Origin: Salvator merianae
Lineage: Eukaryota > Chordata > Lepidosauria > Squamata > Teiidae
Length of the DNA: 64,000 bases
Direction of reading: 5' to 3'
Assembly (NCBI GenBank): GCA_003586115.2
Contig: QVOM02000057.1
Span: 6,463,689 to 6,527,688 of the forward strand
Part shown: positions 25,281-35,999 of the stretch, piece by piece
How positions within the stretch are numbered: position 1 is the first letter of the stretch
Layout: every line of letters starts with the position of its first letter
Notes under the pieces: model-generated
The model's input: the letters and a program-made list of their open reading frames with translations, nothing else
What the model was told of the DNA's origin: nothing
Database searches by the model: none
Made by a program: the position numbers and the translations under genes

Positions 25281-26282
25281 GATTCAGTGTTATAACTGTG
25301 CAACTTCAGGACATGACACCCTCCTCAGGAGAAAAATCCCTGCAGAAATTTGGCCGTTGTGATATATGGTTTGGTTGCGAGGGGCTGAAAACAAGCAGGA
25401 CAGAAAACAACTCCACAGGCACCCACAAATTGCGTAACTTTGCATCTGTACTGACATCTTTTAAAAATGTTATGGTGTACGTGGCCACCTGGTTCTTATA
25501 TAGATACATAGATATGCCCAGTGTGGTCTGATTCTGCAATGCTCTTGTTGGAAAGACAGTGTTCCTTTCAGGAGCTACCTGTTGGGGACTGCAAGAGAGG
25601 TAGAATTCCTTTATTCTCTCTTCCTCTTTTTCTGTTTTATTTCAGTGCTTAATGCCTATATGCAATATGCATTCATTTACATTTTTGTGTTGTATAACAG
25701 AGGTTTGCTTTGGCTCTCAGACAGGAAACAGCCAGCAAAATGTAGCTTTTCTGGTTTAATGTGGTCCCAGAAACTTACAGTAATGTCCTCTGAACCCTGT
25801 GATGCCAATCGCTGATAGGTGGGACAGGACTCCCCGCTGCAGCCTCAGGCTGATATTAAGAGACTGAGCCTCCGTGGTTTTATCTGCTGTCCAAAGGCAT
25901 CAGTTACTTCCATAACGTAATGTTGCAATAGGCGTCGGTTTCCGGGAATCAAATCACGGCGCTATATAAGGGATGTTGCATTTATATCCCACCTTTCAGG
26001 CTTTCTCTCTCATCAGAAGCCTGCAGAAAGATGGAAAAGGTTGTTGTTTCGGAAGGGGGGCCTTACAACTCTTCCCATAGCCACTGTGACAAAGGATTGT
26101 GGGAATTGTGGTCCAAAAGAGGGAAGTTTTCAAAACCCTGATTATAACTGTTATACCTTGCTGATTTCATGTATGAAAAACATGCGAAGGACATGGCACA
26201 GATGTATCGGAAAGTATTTAGTTCAGTGATTCAGTTGCTGCTTTCTTTGGTTGGCATTGCATGCACTCATGTGTCTAAAACA

Positions 26283-26410
26283 AAAGCTTCAGCAGATGGC
26301 AGCACCTAGCCAAACGTGCCTCATCTTTGAAAGCTAAGCAGGGCTTGAAGCCTGTTAGAATTTTGGATGGGAGACCACCGGGAGATCCCAGGATTATAGG
26401 CTGACCTGAG
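26283..26410 (+). pseudogene. 5S rRNA-derived sequence (5S-type SINE or 5S pseudogene)
   Basis: The segment AAAGCTAAGCAGGGCTTGAA, then TTGGATGGGAGACCACCGGG, then ATCCCAGGATTATAGG, corresponds to the 3' two-thirds of 5S rRNA (canonical pieces: GGAAGCTAAGCAGGGTCGGG, TTGGATGGGAGACCGCCTGG, CGGGTGCTGTAGG). The upstream part (GGCAGCACCTAGCC) is a diverged 5' half. The internal promoter A box and C box are recognisable but mutated, so it is unlikely to be a functional 5S gene. A SINE headed by 5S RNA is the alternative to a simple pseudogene. Confidence 0.85.
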
Positions 26411-26479
26411 ATTTTTTTTATTGGCACAGGGAAACCACATTTATCCGGTTGCACAGAGAACTCATTGGTTGCTTCTGTG

Positions 26480-26780
26480 TGGTTACCAGAAGTCATACTT
26501 GAGTTAAGGGTGTTTATTTACCTAATGCATTCAACCATATCAGATATATACAAGTCTGAATGTTCCCGCTTGCTCTCTGGTCCAACCTTTCCCCTAAATG
26601 CTGGTTACTGACCACTGGCAGTGTTGAGTCTAATGTCATGGGAAGGTGCTGATAACTAGACTGCTATAGGCCTGCTGCTTCCGCTACCCTTCGTATTCTG
26701 TTATCGTTGAATAAAGACGCTTTCATCCAGTTCGGCTGTGTGCTGAACTTTGATTCTGGTGGGGGCCCAGAAAAGTGATA
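26480..26780 (+). repeat. Possible retroviral LTR remnant (R/U5-like)
   Basis: The segment ends with TTGAATAAAGACGCTTTCAT, then GTGTGCTGAACTTTGATTCT and GGTGGGGGCCCAG. A polyadenylation signal followed 50-70 bp later by a TGG-GGG-rich sequence resembles an LTR R-U5 end beside a tRNA primer-binding site. No gag or pol reading frame follows. The left boundary is a guess (TGTGGTTACC near 26477). Confidence 0.35.
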
Positions 26781-27569
26781 GAAAGGTGATTCTGACTTTC
26801 CTTATTCCCTTCTTGCCTGGAAACTCTCGATCTCTGTAAATCTGCCCTGGGAAAACGGCCGTTGCACTGGGTGTGAACTGTGTTGGGATTGGAAGACCCA
26901 ATTGCTCACGGCTCTGGGTGGCTTTGGGGCAGGCAAGGTTCCTTCCGTTCTTTGAGAAGCCAGCTTGGATATAGAGGTTGGAAGTAAATAAGAAAATAAA
27001 GAAATAACCGTGGCAAACGGCAGCAGCCTTCTCTCCCGGTATGAGCTAAATGGACCCGATGCCACGAGCAGCCGCCCTGGGCACCGTATTGATTTTCCTC
27101 TTGGGCCTGACCCGGCTGTAGGCAGATCGGTGGCGTCAGCCATCGACCGGGCGGCCGAGTGGGTAGCGAGCCTTTTGTGCCCTTGCCAGATGCAGCTCCG
27201 TCCCCCTCGCCTGCAGCCACACACACAGACACAGCGAGGCAGGACTGCGTCAGCAGACAATGGCATTGCCACACGCGGTTGCCCACAGGGGAAAGCAGCA
27301 CCCCCGGCACTCTAACGCCCCCCCATTGAGGCGGCAAGGGCTCAAACGAAAGCTTCCAACTTCTGGCCCACGCACTTCCTGGCGGAACAGCGTTCCTCAC
27401 AACGCTTGTCATCCTGCTGCCACCGTTATCCTCATGAATTTTTTAAAAAGTCACAGACGGCAAGCTTCAAAGCTTCTAAGCAGGGGATGATGAAAGCAAA
27501 AACGCTAATCAAGTGGAAGTAAACATTCAGAAGGAGAAAAAAGGGCCAGGCCGATCCCAACAACACCCA

Positions 27570-27893
27570 TAGAAAGTGGAATTCACTATCGGAATAGGTG
27601 GTGACAGCCGTCAGCCTGGATAGCTTTAAGAACGGATTGGACAGATTCATGGAGGACAGGTGTATCAATGGCTACTAGACTGGATGCCCCAGTACCACCT
27701 ACAGGTTGGAGAGGCAGGCAGGAGGCCCCTAAAGACCATCTGCAGGGGATAGAGAGCAGGTGAAGGTTTTGCCTTCGTCTTCTGCTTGAGATGCCCAGAA
27801 GCAATTGGTGAGCCACTGTGTGAAACAGGATGCTGGACTAGATGGGCTGTGGCCTGATCCAGCAGGGCTCCTCTTAAGTTCTTATAGACAAAT
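27570..27893 (+). mobile_element. CR1-like LINE 3' tail (family A), first of three in a row
   Basis: The plus strand starts with a remnant encoding SLDSFKNGLDRFMEDRCING-like residues. It continues with the GGTTGGAGAGGCAGGCAGGA block and ends TGATCCAGCAGGGCTCCTCT. Two further copies follow immediately. Confidence 0.8.
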
Positions 27894-28345
27894 TCAGAGA
27901 TGACAGATGTATCAATGGCTACCAGAACTGGATGCTTAAGTACCATCTCCAGGTTGGAGAGACAGGCAGGATGCCTCTGAAAGCCATTTGTAGGGAGTCA
28001 AGAGCGGGTGAAGGTTTTGCCTTCATCTTCTGCTTGAGATGCCCAGAAGCAATCGGTGGCCACTGTATGAGACGGATGCTGGACTAGATGGGCTGTGGCC
28101 TGATCCAGAAGGACATCTCATATGTTTTTATCTAGAATGGATGCCTAGGTGCCATATCCAGGTTGGAGAGACAGGCAGGATGCCTCTCAAGGCCATTGGC
28201 AGGGAGTCAAGAGCAGGTGAAGGTTTTGCCTTCACCTTCTGCTTGAGATGCCCAGGTGCAATTGATGGGCCACTGGGTGAGATGGGTTGGGGATTAGATG
28301 GGTTGTGGCCTGATCCAGCAGGGCTCCTCTTATGTTCTTAAATCT
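27894..28345 (+). mobile_element. Two further CR1-like family A tails in tandem
   Basis: Two partial copies follow head to tail (about 27894-28130 and 28131-28345). Each carries the AGGTTGGAGAGACAGGCAGG block and a GGATGCTGGACTAGATGGGC-type or equivalent end. The three tails in a row have different divergence, so they could be serial insertions or an unequal-crossover array. Confidence 0.75.
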
Positions 28346-29013
28346 CTCCTATAATTACTAAGCAGGCTAACACAGAGCCCCATTGGCACATAAGTGCCAT
28401 GAATTAGTCAGCCTGGTGGGTGTCTCTTGCGGCTGGCAGGCAAAGGAGACGAAAGAGTGTGGGACAGGGTGTCAGGATGGGGAGATTGAAGGCAGGGCAA
28501 GATGATAGAAGACGGTCAAGGGCATGTGAGAATGGACTGCTTGGAGGGGGCCAGATTGCGTTAGCCTGCTCTGAAATGAAATATCTGTGATGAAGGAGAA
28601 GGCACCAAGTGGCTGAGCACCCTAACCACATTGCCACCATCGGCGACCCGACCCTGACATTTCTAACAAGTGGATCCCATCACATGCACTATAGAGCAAG
28701 AAGACTTGGGCAGCTGTGTGCTGTGAATCAATTATCAGCCTGGCACCAGCCCCAGCAGGGAATTCGTCTTGGAAGCAAACGCCGCCTCCTGGAAAGGGAT
28801 TTTGCTGAAGACACCAGGCCCAGCAGAAGAAAAGGAAGAGAAGAAAGGCTAAATTGCTGCTCCCTGACTCCTCTGATCTCATCTCTGGCACCTGGTTCTA
28901 GAAGATTGCAGCTTCAATGAAAGAAGCAGATTTTGTACAAAATGCAGTTTGATCCTCTGCGAAATTTCCTTTGGAAATAAATGCAGCAATGTTGAACTGT
29001 CTAATTGATTTAT

Positions 29014-29060
29014 TGTTGTTGTTTGTTATTGTTTGTTATTGTTTGTTATTGTTATTATTT
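29014..29060. repeat. (GTTATTGTTT)n microsatellite
   Basis: A short tandem array of a 10-bp unit, about four copies, in an AT-rich stretch. Confidence 0.8.
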
Positions 29061-30094
29061 AAATGAATGATTGCACTGTTTTATTACATGGAATATTATA
29101 GGGTTTTATTTTACCTTTGTTAAGCTGCTCTGGATGGAGAATAAATTTGATTTCTTTAAAAATGGAGGGGGAGAAATGTGCTTATTCCAACAGGATGGCG
29201 TAGCTCTAATTTTTGTAAAGAAGAAAATGTGAGTGCCTGGGGATTAGGAAAAAATACAGGATGTGGACTGCCACTCCCATGATCCTTTGCCACTCCAGGC
29301 ATTGGAATATGGGAGTTGTAGTCTATAAGGTGGGTTATATATACTCGCTGCTTGAAACCCTTTTGGCTAGTGATGGGTGAAAGCAATGCAGTGATTGATG
29401 AGCTCTTAATAGAAGAAAGAGAGAGAAAAATGGAAATTGCTGAAGGTAGCCATCTTTCCTGCTGCAGGCCATGAAGACAAGCAAGCCACTGCAAGAGGAC
29501 TCTGGGTGCAAAAGCAGAACCGTCTCTTTCTTCCTCTATTAAAATTAAGCCAGTTCTTTCTCCCTCTGTGTTCAATTGTATGTCTGTGTGTCCCCAGACT
29601 CACAGCTCTAGGTCCTTGTTTTCCTTTTCCTTACGCTCTTAGCCAAAATAAAAGAAGAGATGGAACGGTGGATGACTCTGGGGCAGAGGGAAAAGCTCCC
29701 ATTGGCTTGCAGTGACTTCATGCCCTTGACTCCTTGGGGAAGGAAAGGTGTGCTTGCGGGCTTGTTGTGTCGAAGTGGAAAAAGAGAGAAGAAAAGAGAC
29801 CAGTTGCGGAAGCCGCTCTCCAGAGACAGGAAAAAGAAAGCACAGAGCCAGTAGCGTCATGCGGACACACACGTACACAGGGAGAGAAGGTATCCGTCTC
29901 TGAAACCTGAGTAGCATCCTTTTCGTGACCAATGTAACCCACACAAAGGCAGAAGGCTGATTTTGCGCTATACAGTTGCAGCTCCGGAAGGCTATCCTGT
30001 CTGAATCTTGTCCTGGCGGTGCTTTTTGCAGAAGGGCACCAGGCAAAATTTAAGAAAATAGGTATAAAGGCCCAAGGATGTACCAATTAAACCA

Positions 30095-30232
30095 GGCTGC
30101 ATCCGGACATTGCTTACATATTCTGCTATATTTGGATATTCCGGAATAAAGCATGGATGTTCCGGAATATCCATGCTTCATTCTAGAATATCCAAATATA
30201 GTGGAATAAATAAGCAATGACTGGATGCAGCC
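30095..30232. mobile_element. Palindromic MITE-like element (138 bp)
   Basis: The termini are inverted copies: GGCTGCATCCGGACATTGCT at the left and AGCAATGACTGGATGCAGCC at the right. Complementarity continues inwards (GGATATTCCGGAATA and its partner), so the whole element folds into one long hairpin. It has no coding capacity. The target duplication is unclear (CCAG occurs at both edges), so the superfamily cannot be assigned. Confidence 0.75.
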
Positions 30233-30719
30233 CCAGTCTTTCTCAGTGCAGGAAATGCACTCCCTGCCAACTCATTCATTCATTTTAGAACAAGGATTGC
30301 TAATAAAGCACAGCTCCTGTAATTCTTTATTGTCATCTGTGTTTGCTGAGGCTGATGGGAGTTGTAGTTCTGCAGTGTCAGAAGGGAAACAGACAGCAGT
30401 TGCCTGAAATGAAGCAGAGGCCCTAAGCGGAGATTTGCGTGAGCCTGTGGTCTCTGCAAACTCCAGCAAGCTCGGCTTTAATGCAATACAGAATCATGTT
30501 CGGCTTGCTAACAGGTGTTCTGCACCTATTCCCTCTGGAAAGTGCAGTTTCATTAAAGAAAAAATGTTAGTTTATTTAGTCATTTATATTTATTTTTATA
30601 CTGCCCTACAGCGAAGTCTCAGGCTGGCGAACAGGTAAAAAATAAAGCTAAATAAAAACAAATTGAAGTTTAAAATAACATTTAAGAAAAATCCACCAAG
30701 AACATGGTTTAGGGAGACA

Positions 30720-30970
30720 AATTATGAAAGGCCTGGGTGAATAGAAACATTTTTACTAAACGGCAAAACGTAAACAAGCAAAGGAATACAGCATTTTTCT
30801 GAGGGAAGCCTATTCCAGAGCGTGGGGGCCACCACAGAAAAGCCCCTCTCAACAGCCAGAGCAAACTCGTAGAGGGATGGTATTTCTAAAAGGGCCTGTA
30901 CATACGTTGTGGGTTTCTTGGCAAATACAAGGCATTCTTTCAGAAATCCAGGCTTAAGGTCTTCAGACAT
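30720..30970 (-). mobile_element. LINE ORF2 C-terminal fragment
   Basis: The minus strand encodes RGFSVVAPTLWNRLPSE, a form of the FSVxAPxLWNxLP motif found at the end of LINE ORF2 proteins. Related remnants occur at about 2440-2560, 52900-53250 and 60985-61270. It is truncated and non-autonomous. Confidence 0.7.
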
Positions 30971-32067
30971 CTCTACTCCTCCTATCCATGCATAAAGCTG
31001 GTCTTCCTTCTGGGGACTCTGGAGCAGGTGTTAGCTGTAATTATGCCCTTGCAGTATGTGTAGGGTGTGAGTCATGGGTGAACACCCTTCTGCTTGGCTA
31101 AACTGGCTCATCGTGAACCAGGAAATGCCAGCAACTGACATCTCTTCCTCCCGCCTTCTTTTTGACATGAATGGGGCCTTAAGTGCACTAGGAATGGATT
31201 ACAGCAGGGGACTAAAATTAAAACGGGCAAGAATATAATGCCCTTATGCAAAAGGTTAGACACACCTGGAATATTTCTATCGCTAGAAAATGTTTGAAAA
31301 TGGGGAACTTAATCCATCAACAGGCTAGTGAAGGTTTTCTGCAAGCAAGGGGTTGTAATTTGGGGGGTTTCTTAATTTAGAAAGGAGGCAAGCGAGAGGT
31401 TTACAAATTTTTGCCCATGGTGGACAAAATAGAGAAGATTTTTTTTTTCTGCCCCTTCCGAAATAGCAGAACCAAGGGTCACCCTGTGAAGCTGAACCTC
31501 CAGAGCATCAGGACAGAAAAAAGCAAAAGATTTATTCACACAAAAATGCAGAGAAGATGTCCTGGAGGTCTTTATGGGGGGACAGGACTCATGTCCAGGT
31601 ATTGGGGCAATTTAAGATCTCACTGCCTCCTGTATCTTTAAGCTCAGTGAAGAAGTGGGTACCAGCTCCTGCCCCCGTAAAGAGTGTCTGCTAGAAGCAA
31701 AACTTCTGTGGTTCTTGAAAACAAGAGTTGGCTGATAACAGGGACAAATCCATGCTGTTTCCTTGGCAAGGACAGCGAAGAAATCTGGGGAGATGCCAAA
31801 ATTGTGAGCCTCTGCTTTCCACCAAGCTACCGTGAGCAATTCAGAACAGACTCCCTGCCCTTTGTAAAAGGGGGCACACTAGCTGGTTGGGCTCAGGAGT
31901 CCGAGATGGATTTAAGGCCTGCTTTGCTCCAAGGAAACCATGCTGTGATGCAAAGGGTCCTTGATGTCTCCCCAGGTGGGGTCTGAGAGAGCAAAACAAA
32001 CCATAATCCTCTCCTCAGATGTAATGCTGCAACCCGGTTCATACTTGCCCGAAATTTCTATGTAGAA

Positions 32068-32115
32068 AGGAAAAGGAAAGGAAAAGGAAAGGAAAGGGAA
32101 GAGGAAGAGGAAAGC
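32068..32115. repeat. (GGAAA)n purine-rich simple repeat
   Basis: A purine-only run of GGAAA and GGAAAA units with interruptions. Simple sequence. Confidence 0.75.
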
Positions 32116-32546
32116 TCCGTTGCCAAAACCAGGAATTTGGCAGTATAGGAAAAGCGTGAGGGAAGCATTTCAGTGGTGAACCATCCGTGCAGCCTTTTGC
32201 GCAAGCGACACAGGCTAGGAGCGGGCAGCCTGGCTCTGGGGGGCCCACCACCGCCGAAGCATCAGCGGTGGCAGGCCATTAGCTGTGATTTATGGCGGCC
32301 CGCAAGCGGTGCTCCAGAAGGAGGGAGAGAAACGCATCTCGAGGCAGAAATGCGGCCGCTCGCGGAGTCTGATGCGGGCTCAGGCCGGCCTGGGACGTGG
32401 CGGTGTCCTGGGTTTTCCCTTTGCGCGCATGCAGGAGACTTTGAGAATGACGAGGCGATGCGCGTCTGGGAGCGGATCCTCGTGGACAAAAGGGTTCCTT
32501 ATTCCTGATGGTCTGGTCTGTGTGTGGGAGGGAGGGAGGGAGGAGG

Positions 32547-32603
<57 letters not shown>

Positions 32604-32622
32604 CTATACATATATATATATG
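32547..32622. repeat. (TA)n(CA)n microsatellite
   Basis: A run of TA units passes directly into a run of CA units and then an AT-rich tail. It creates Tyr-Ile and His-Thr open frames on both strands, which are not genes. Confidence 0.95.
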
Positions 32623-34021
32623 ATTAAATGCAAAAAAAAAAACCAGGTGATGGAGGGAGAGAAACTGTGTGTTTGAAGAATACAAAGGAGAGGAAAAGGA
32701 GAGCAGAAGGGTGAGATGAAAATGGCAAATTCTTCGCTAAGGAGGAAGAGGAAAGAGAAGAAAAATACATCAGGGCTCATCTGAGCCAACTGCTGGCCAA
32801 GAGACACCGTGTGCAATTCTGGGATCCTGGAAAGGACCGCAGAGGCGAGAAAGATGCTAGAAACAGCAGCCGGAATGACCGTGGGGCATTAAAACTGCGG
32901 CTTCCCTCCACACCTTGTTACGGTTTAGAATTTTTCATCCAGAGGAGAATCGGATTCAGGGAAAAGAAAGGCCTCTCTGTCGTGAATAAACGGGTGGGCT
33001 ATACAGGTCCCCCATCTCTGGGGTGCCACCGAATATATTCCTGCCCTCTGGTTGGCCGGGAAACAGGATGCTGGCAGAAGCCGAACTTCCTGCTTTCGGC
33101 GGGCGAAGGGGTGGCTGCTGAGCTTGGTGCTGCTTATTGTACTCTGTACATGCTTTTGGTCACAGTCGGCCCAAGAGGAGGGCCTATCCAGCTTCCTCTG
33201 GCCAGGCCCCTGCTACACCTCAGATGCTAGATCTGTAGCCCTGTGCCAGCGGAGACGGGAGCATCTTTCAGCCATCGCTTGCAACCCATTGCCCGATGGA
33301 TACCTAAGCATGGATGGAAGGGTTTTGGGAGGAGTGCAGACAGGGCAAAGTGACGACAACCGAATGACACATCCCTTATGTGATGACGCAGGCAAGCCTG
33401 ATTACCAAGAGGCACACTCATTCCAAATCGGCCTGCCCCATTTCTTGAGTCAGATCGTGGCCGGGATTGCTCATAAACCCAGGCAAGCGTGATCCAGTGG
33501 GAGAGGGGGGAAGGGGGGAAAACAAACCTGTTCTCCCCCCAGCGTGCTCACCCCGTTGTAGCTTTCCCAGTGGCATATTTAGATTTTTGGAAAATTGGTC
33601 TGGGCCCAGTCTTCCCAGTCTTCCCACAAAGGCCGGCTTTGTCAAGGGCCCTTCTGACGCACTCCTCTTCCTGTGCTTCGAGATCACTCATACCTGACTC
33701 TGCCAAAACGGGCCCAGGCCCCGTTTAGACTAAGCCAGAGCGCCGAACAGGCTGAAGAGCGAGCATCTCCATCACTGCACCGATGAACTCAGTGGAAATG
33801 CGTTTGCAACCCAGGGAGGTGAGCCCATTCTAAACCACTGCCCAGAGACTTCACAGATGGACAGCAGGCAACTATTTGGGGCTATATCCTGGAATAAGGC
33901 CAAGTGCGGGAAGATCCTCAGTCCGGATCCATGCCTCTGTGTGTATGTTAAAATAGGCAGGAGGCCCTGATTCAACTGATTTCCGTTTGAGACGTAATGG
34001 CCAAGGGCTCTTAAAGAGAAC

Positions 34022-34545
34022 ATAAGAACCTAAGAGGAGCCCTGCTGGATCAGGCCGCAACCCATCTAGTCCAGCATCCCGTCTCACACAGTGGCCCACC
34101 AGTTGCTTCCGGGCATCTCGAGCAGAAGACGAAAGGTGAAAACCTTCACCTGCTCTCCACTCCCTGCAAATGGCCTTTAGAGGCCTCCTGCCTGTCTCTC
34201 CACCCTGGAGGCTGTACCTGGGCATCCATTCTAGTAGCCATTGATACACCTGACCTCCATGAATCTGTCTAGTCTGTTCTAAAAACTGTCTAGGCTGATT
34301 GCTGTCACCACCTCTTCCAGTAATAAATTCCATATACCAATGACCCTCTGGGTGGCAAAATCCTTCCCCTTGTCGGTCCTAACTCTCCTACCCATCAGCT
34401 TAATAGAGTGATCTCTGGTCCTCGGTTTATGCAATAGAGAAAGAATTTTTCTCTATCCACCTTATCTGGACCATGCATGATTTTCTATACTTCAATCAGG
34501 TCTCCTCTTAAATGCCATTTTTCAAGAGGATACAAGTTCTTCCAG
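34022..34545 (-). mobile_element. CR1-like LINE fragment (family A)
   Basis: On the forward strand it begins AAGAACCTAAGAGGAGCCCT and continues with the GGATCAGGCC and CTCCATGAATCTGTCTAGTC blocks. It then reads into degraded ORF2 coding sequence (minus-strand form of the FYRP/TLWV region). This is one of the longer copies, oriented on the minus strand. Confidence 0.82.
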
Positions 34546-34914
34546 ATGCCTTTCTATCCAGTTTTATTTGCTGGTTTATTTCTTCCTTAATGCTTTCATC
34601 CATATGTACCAGAAGTCAGTCTTGGGGGATGGGGAGCAGAGTTGGCCTACGACAGGTTTTAGCAACTTTTATTGACAGCATTGCTTGCTGGAAGAGCAAT
34701 CTGGAGGTGGAGGCTCTGTCATCTCCTATTACAGCATGTTGAATCATTCTCCAGGAACAATACTTGCCAAATGCCGAAAGGGCCCTGTTGGACCAGTTCA
34801 GCAGGGACCTGTCTAGTCTGGATTCCTAGACTCATCGTGTTTTTGTGAAATGAATAACCAGATTCCTCTGGAAACCCCTGAGAAGCTGAGTTTGGAAAAG
34901 GTGCCAACTTGAAC

Positions 34915-35465
34915 ACTTGATGAATTTACAGTTGATAGTGAAGTCGTGGGGGTGGTAGACAGTTTTGTTCTCTTGGGCTCCCAAACAGACAAAAGATGGA
35001 CTATGAACTGGATAATCAAGAAGGAAAATAATCCAGGAGAGAAAATAGTGTCAAGTTTAGACAGGAAGAATGAGAACATTCTCCCTGACAACAAAGAACA
35101 AAACAATTAGTTAAATGGTCTTTCCTGGCGTAACGCGTGTCTGTGAAAGGTGGACACTGAGAAAGAACAAGACAAAGAAGAGAGATGGGTTTGAATTACA
35201 GATTTGGGAATGGTTACTAAGAGTACAATAAGCTTCAAGAAAAGCAAATTGACCAGCCCTGGGTCAAATGAAACCTGACTGTTTCCTTGAGGCAATGCAG
35301 AAGCAAGCAGAAGCTCATGTATTTTGGGTCGATGAAGGGCTATAAAAATTATTAGGCTTCGCATGGTTGAAGGAAGCAGAGCAGCTGAAAGACGACAAGT
35401 GAGATGGACAGATGGGATGAAAGCGACTTCTGTATAGTGCTAAAGATCAAGCCAAGATTGGCGAG
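34915..35465 (+). mobile_element. Bov-B/RTE-like LINE ORF2 remnant
   Basis: Pieces of the plus strand resemble the C-terminal part of RTE-clade ORF2. FVLLGSQTDK corresponds to the usual FIYLGS motif. Further on there is a region like the RRRGRQRMRWLDGIT block, here RAAERRQVRWTDGMKAT. Frameshifts and stops separate the pieces, so the copy is dead. Bov-B elements are abundant in squamates. SINEs carrying a Bov-B-type tail lie immediately downstream. Confidence 0.65.
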
Positions 35466-35584
35466 CATTTGTTTATATAATCATCAGAAACTGGGTTTGT
35501 TCATACAGTCGCCAGGGGTTGAAGACATCACAAGGGCACCAGCAAAACCACCAAGCCACAGTCCCTTCTAGATTCCTTCCAGAC

Positions 35585-35940
35585 TGCAGTTTTCTTGGCA
35601 GAGATACAGAAGTGGTTTGCATTGCCTACTTCTGGGAAGAAGCTGGGGATCGAACCAGCATCCCTCTGCTTTCTAGGCCATTTGCTCTACCACTGAGGTA
35701 CAGCCTCTCCCAGACTCCATGGGCCTCTCTATGCGGTTTTCTTGGCAGAGATACAGAAGTGGTTTGCATTGCCTACTTCTGGGAAGAAGCTGGGGATCGA
35801 ACCAGCATCCCTCTGCTTTCCAGGCACACTGCTGTACCACAGAGGCTATAGCTACTTAATGGGTCCCTCTAGGCAGTGTGGCCGGGCTGGGGATGGAACC
35901 GGAGACCCTCTGCTTTCCAGGCTGCGTGCTGAGTGTTAGC
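35585..35940 (-). mobile_element. Cluster of three tRNA-derived SINE copies, two almost identical in tandem
   Basis: Two copies of a segment beginning TTTTCTTGGCAGAGATACAG start at 35590 and 35737, a period of 147 bp, and are nearly identical over about 110 bp. A third partial copy with GGAACCGGAGACCCTCTGCT follows at about 35883-35937. On the minus strand each has a tRNA-like head with a box-B-like sequence (complement of GGGGATCGAACC), followed by a tail ending in the complement of GCAGAGATACAGAAGTGG. This is the architecture of Sauria-type SINEs with a Bov-B-like 3' end. Confidence 0.75.
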
Positions 35941-35999
35941 CTTGCCTAATTTGATAGCGACTGGCAATCAGAACTCCAGTCCACGTCCGAAGTGACCGC

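Larger units (their letters stand above)
18200..35999. other. Intergenic region between MARK2 and the DUSP10-like gene
   Basis: I found no conserved coding exon on either strand across this interval. It holds an L2-like tail near 18.9-19.1 kb, a hAT-type foldback MITE at 20.9-21.1 kb, an L1 fragment at 24.9-25.3 kb, a 5S-derived sequence at 26.3 kb, an LTR-like segment at 26.5-26.8 kb, three CR1-like tails in a row at 27.6-28.3 kb, a palindrome at 30.1 kb, LINE and Bov-B remnants at 30.7 and 34.9-35.5 kb and a SINE cluster at 35.6-35.9 kb. The many short open frames have no recognisable domains. Confidence 0.7.

Noticed and set aside
26283..26410. Functional 5S rRNA gene
   Set aside because: The 5' half is strongly diverged, the internal control region is mutated and no T-run terminator follows at the expected place.
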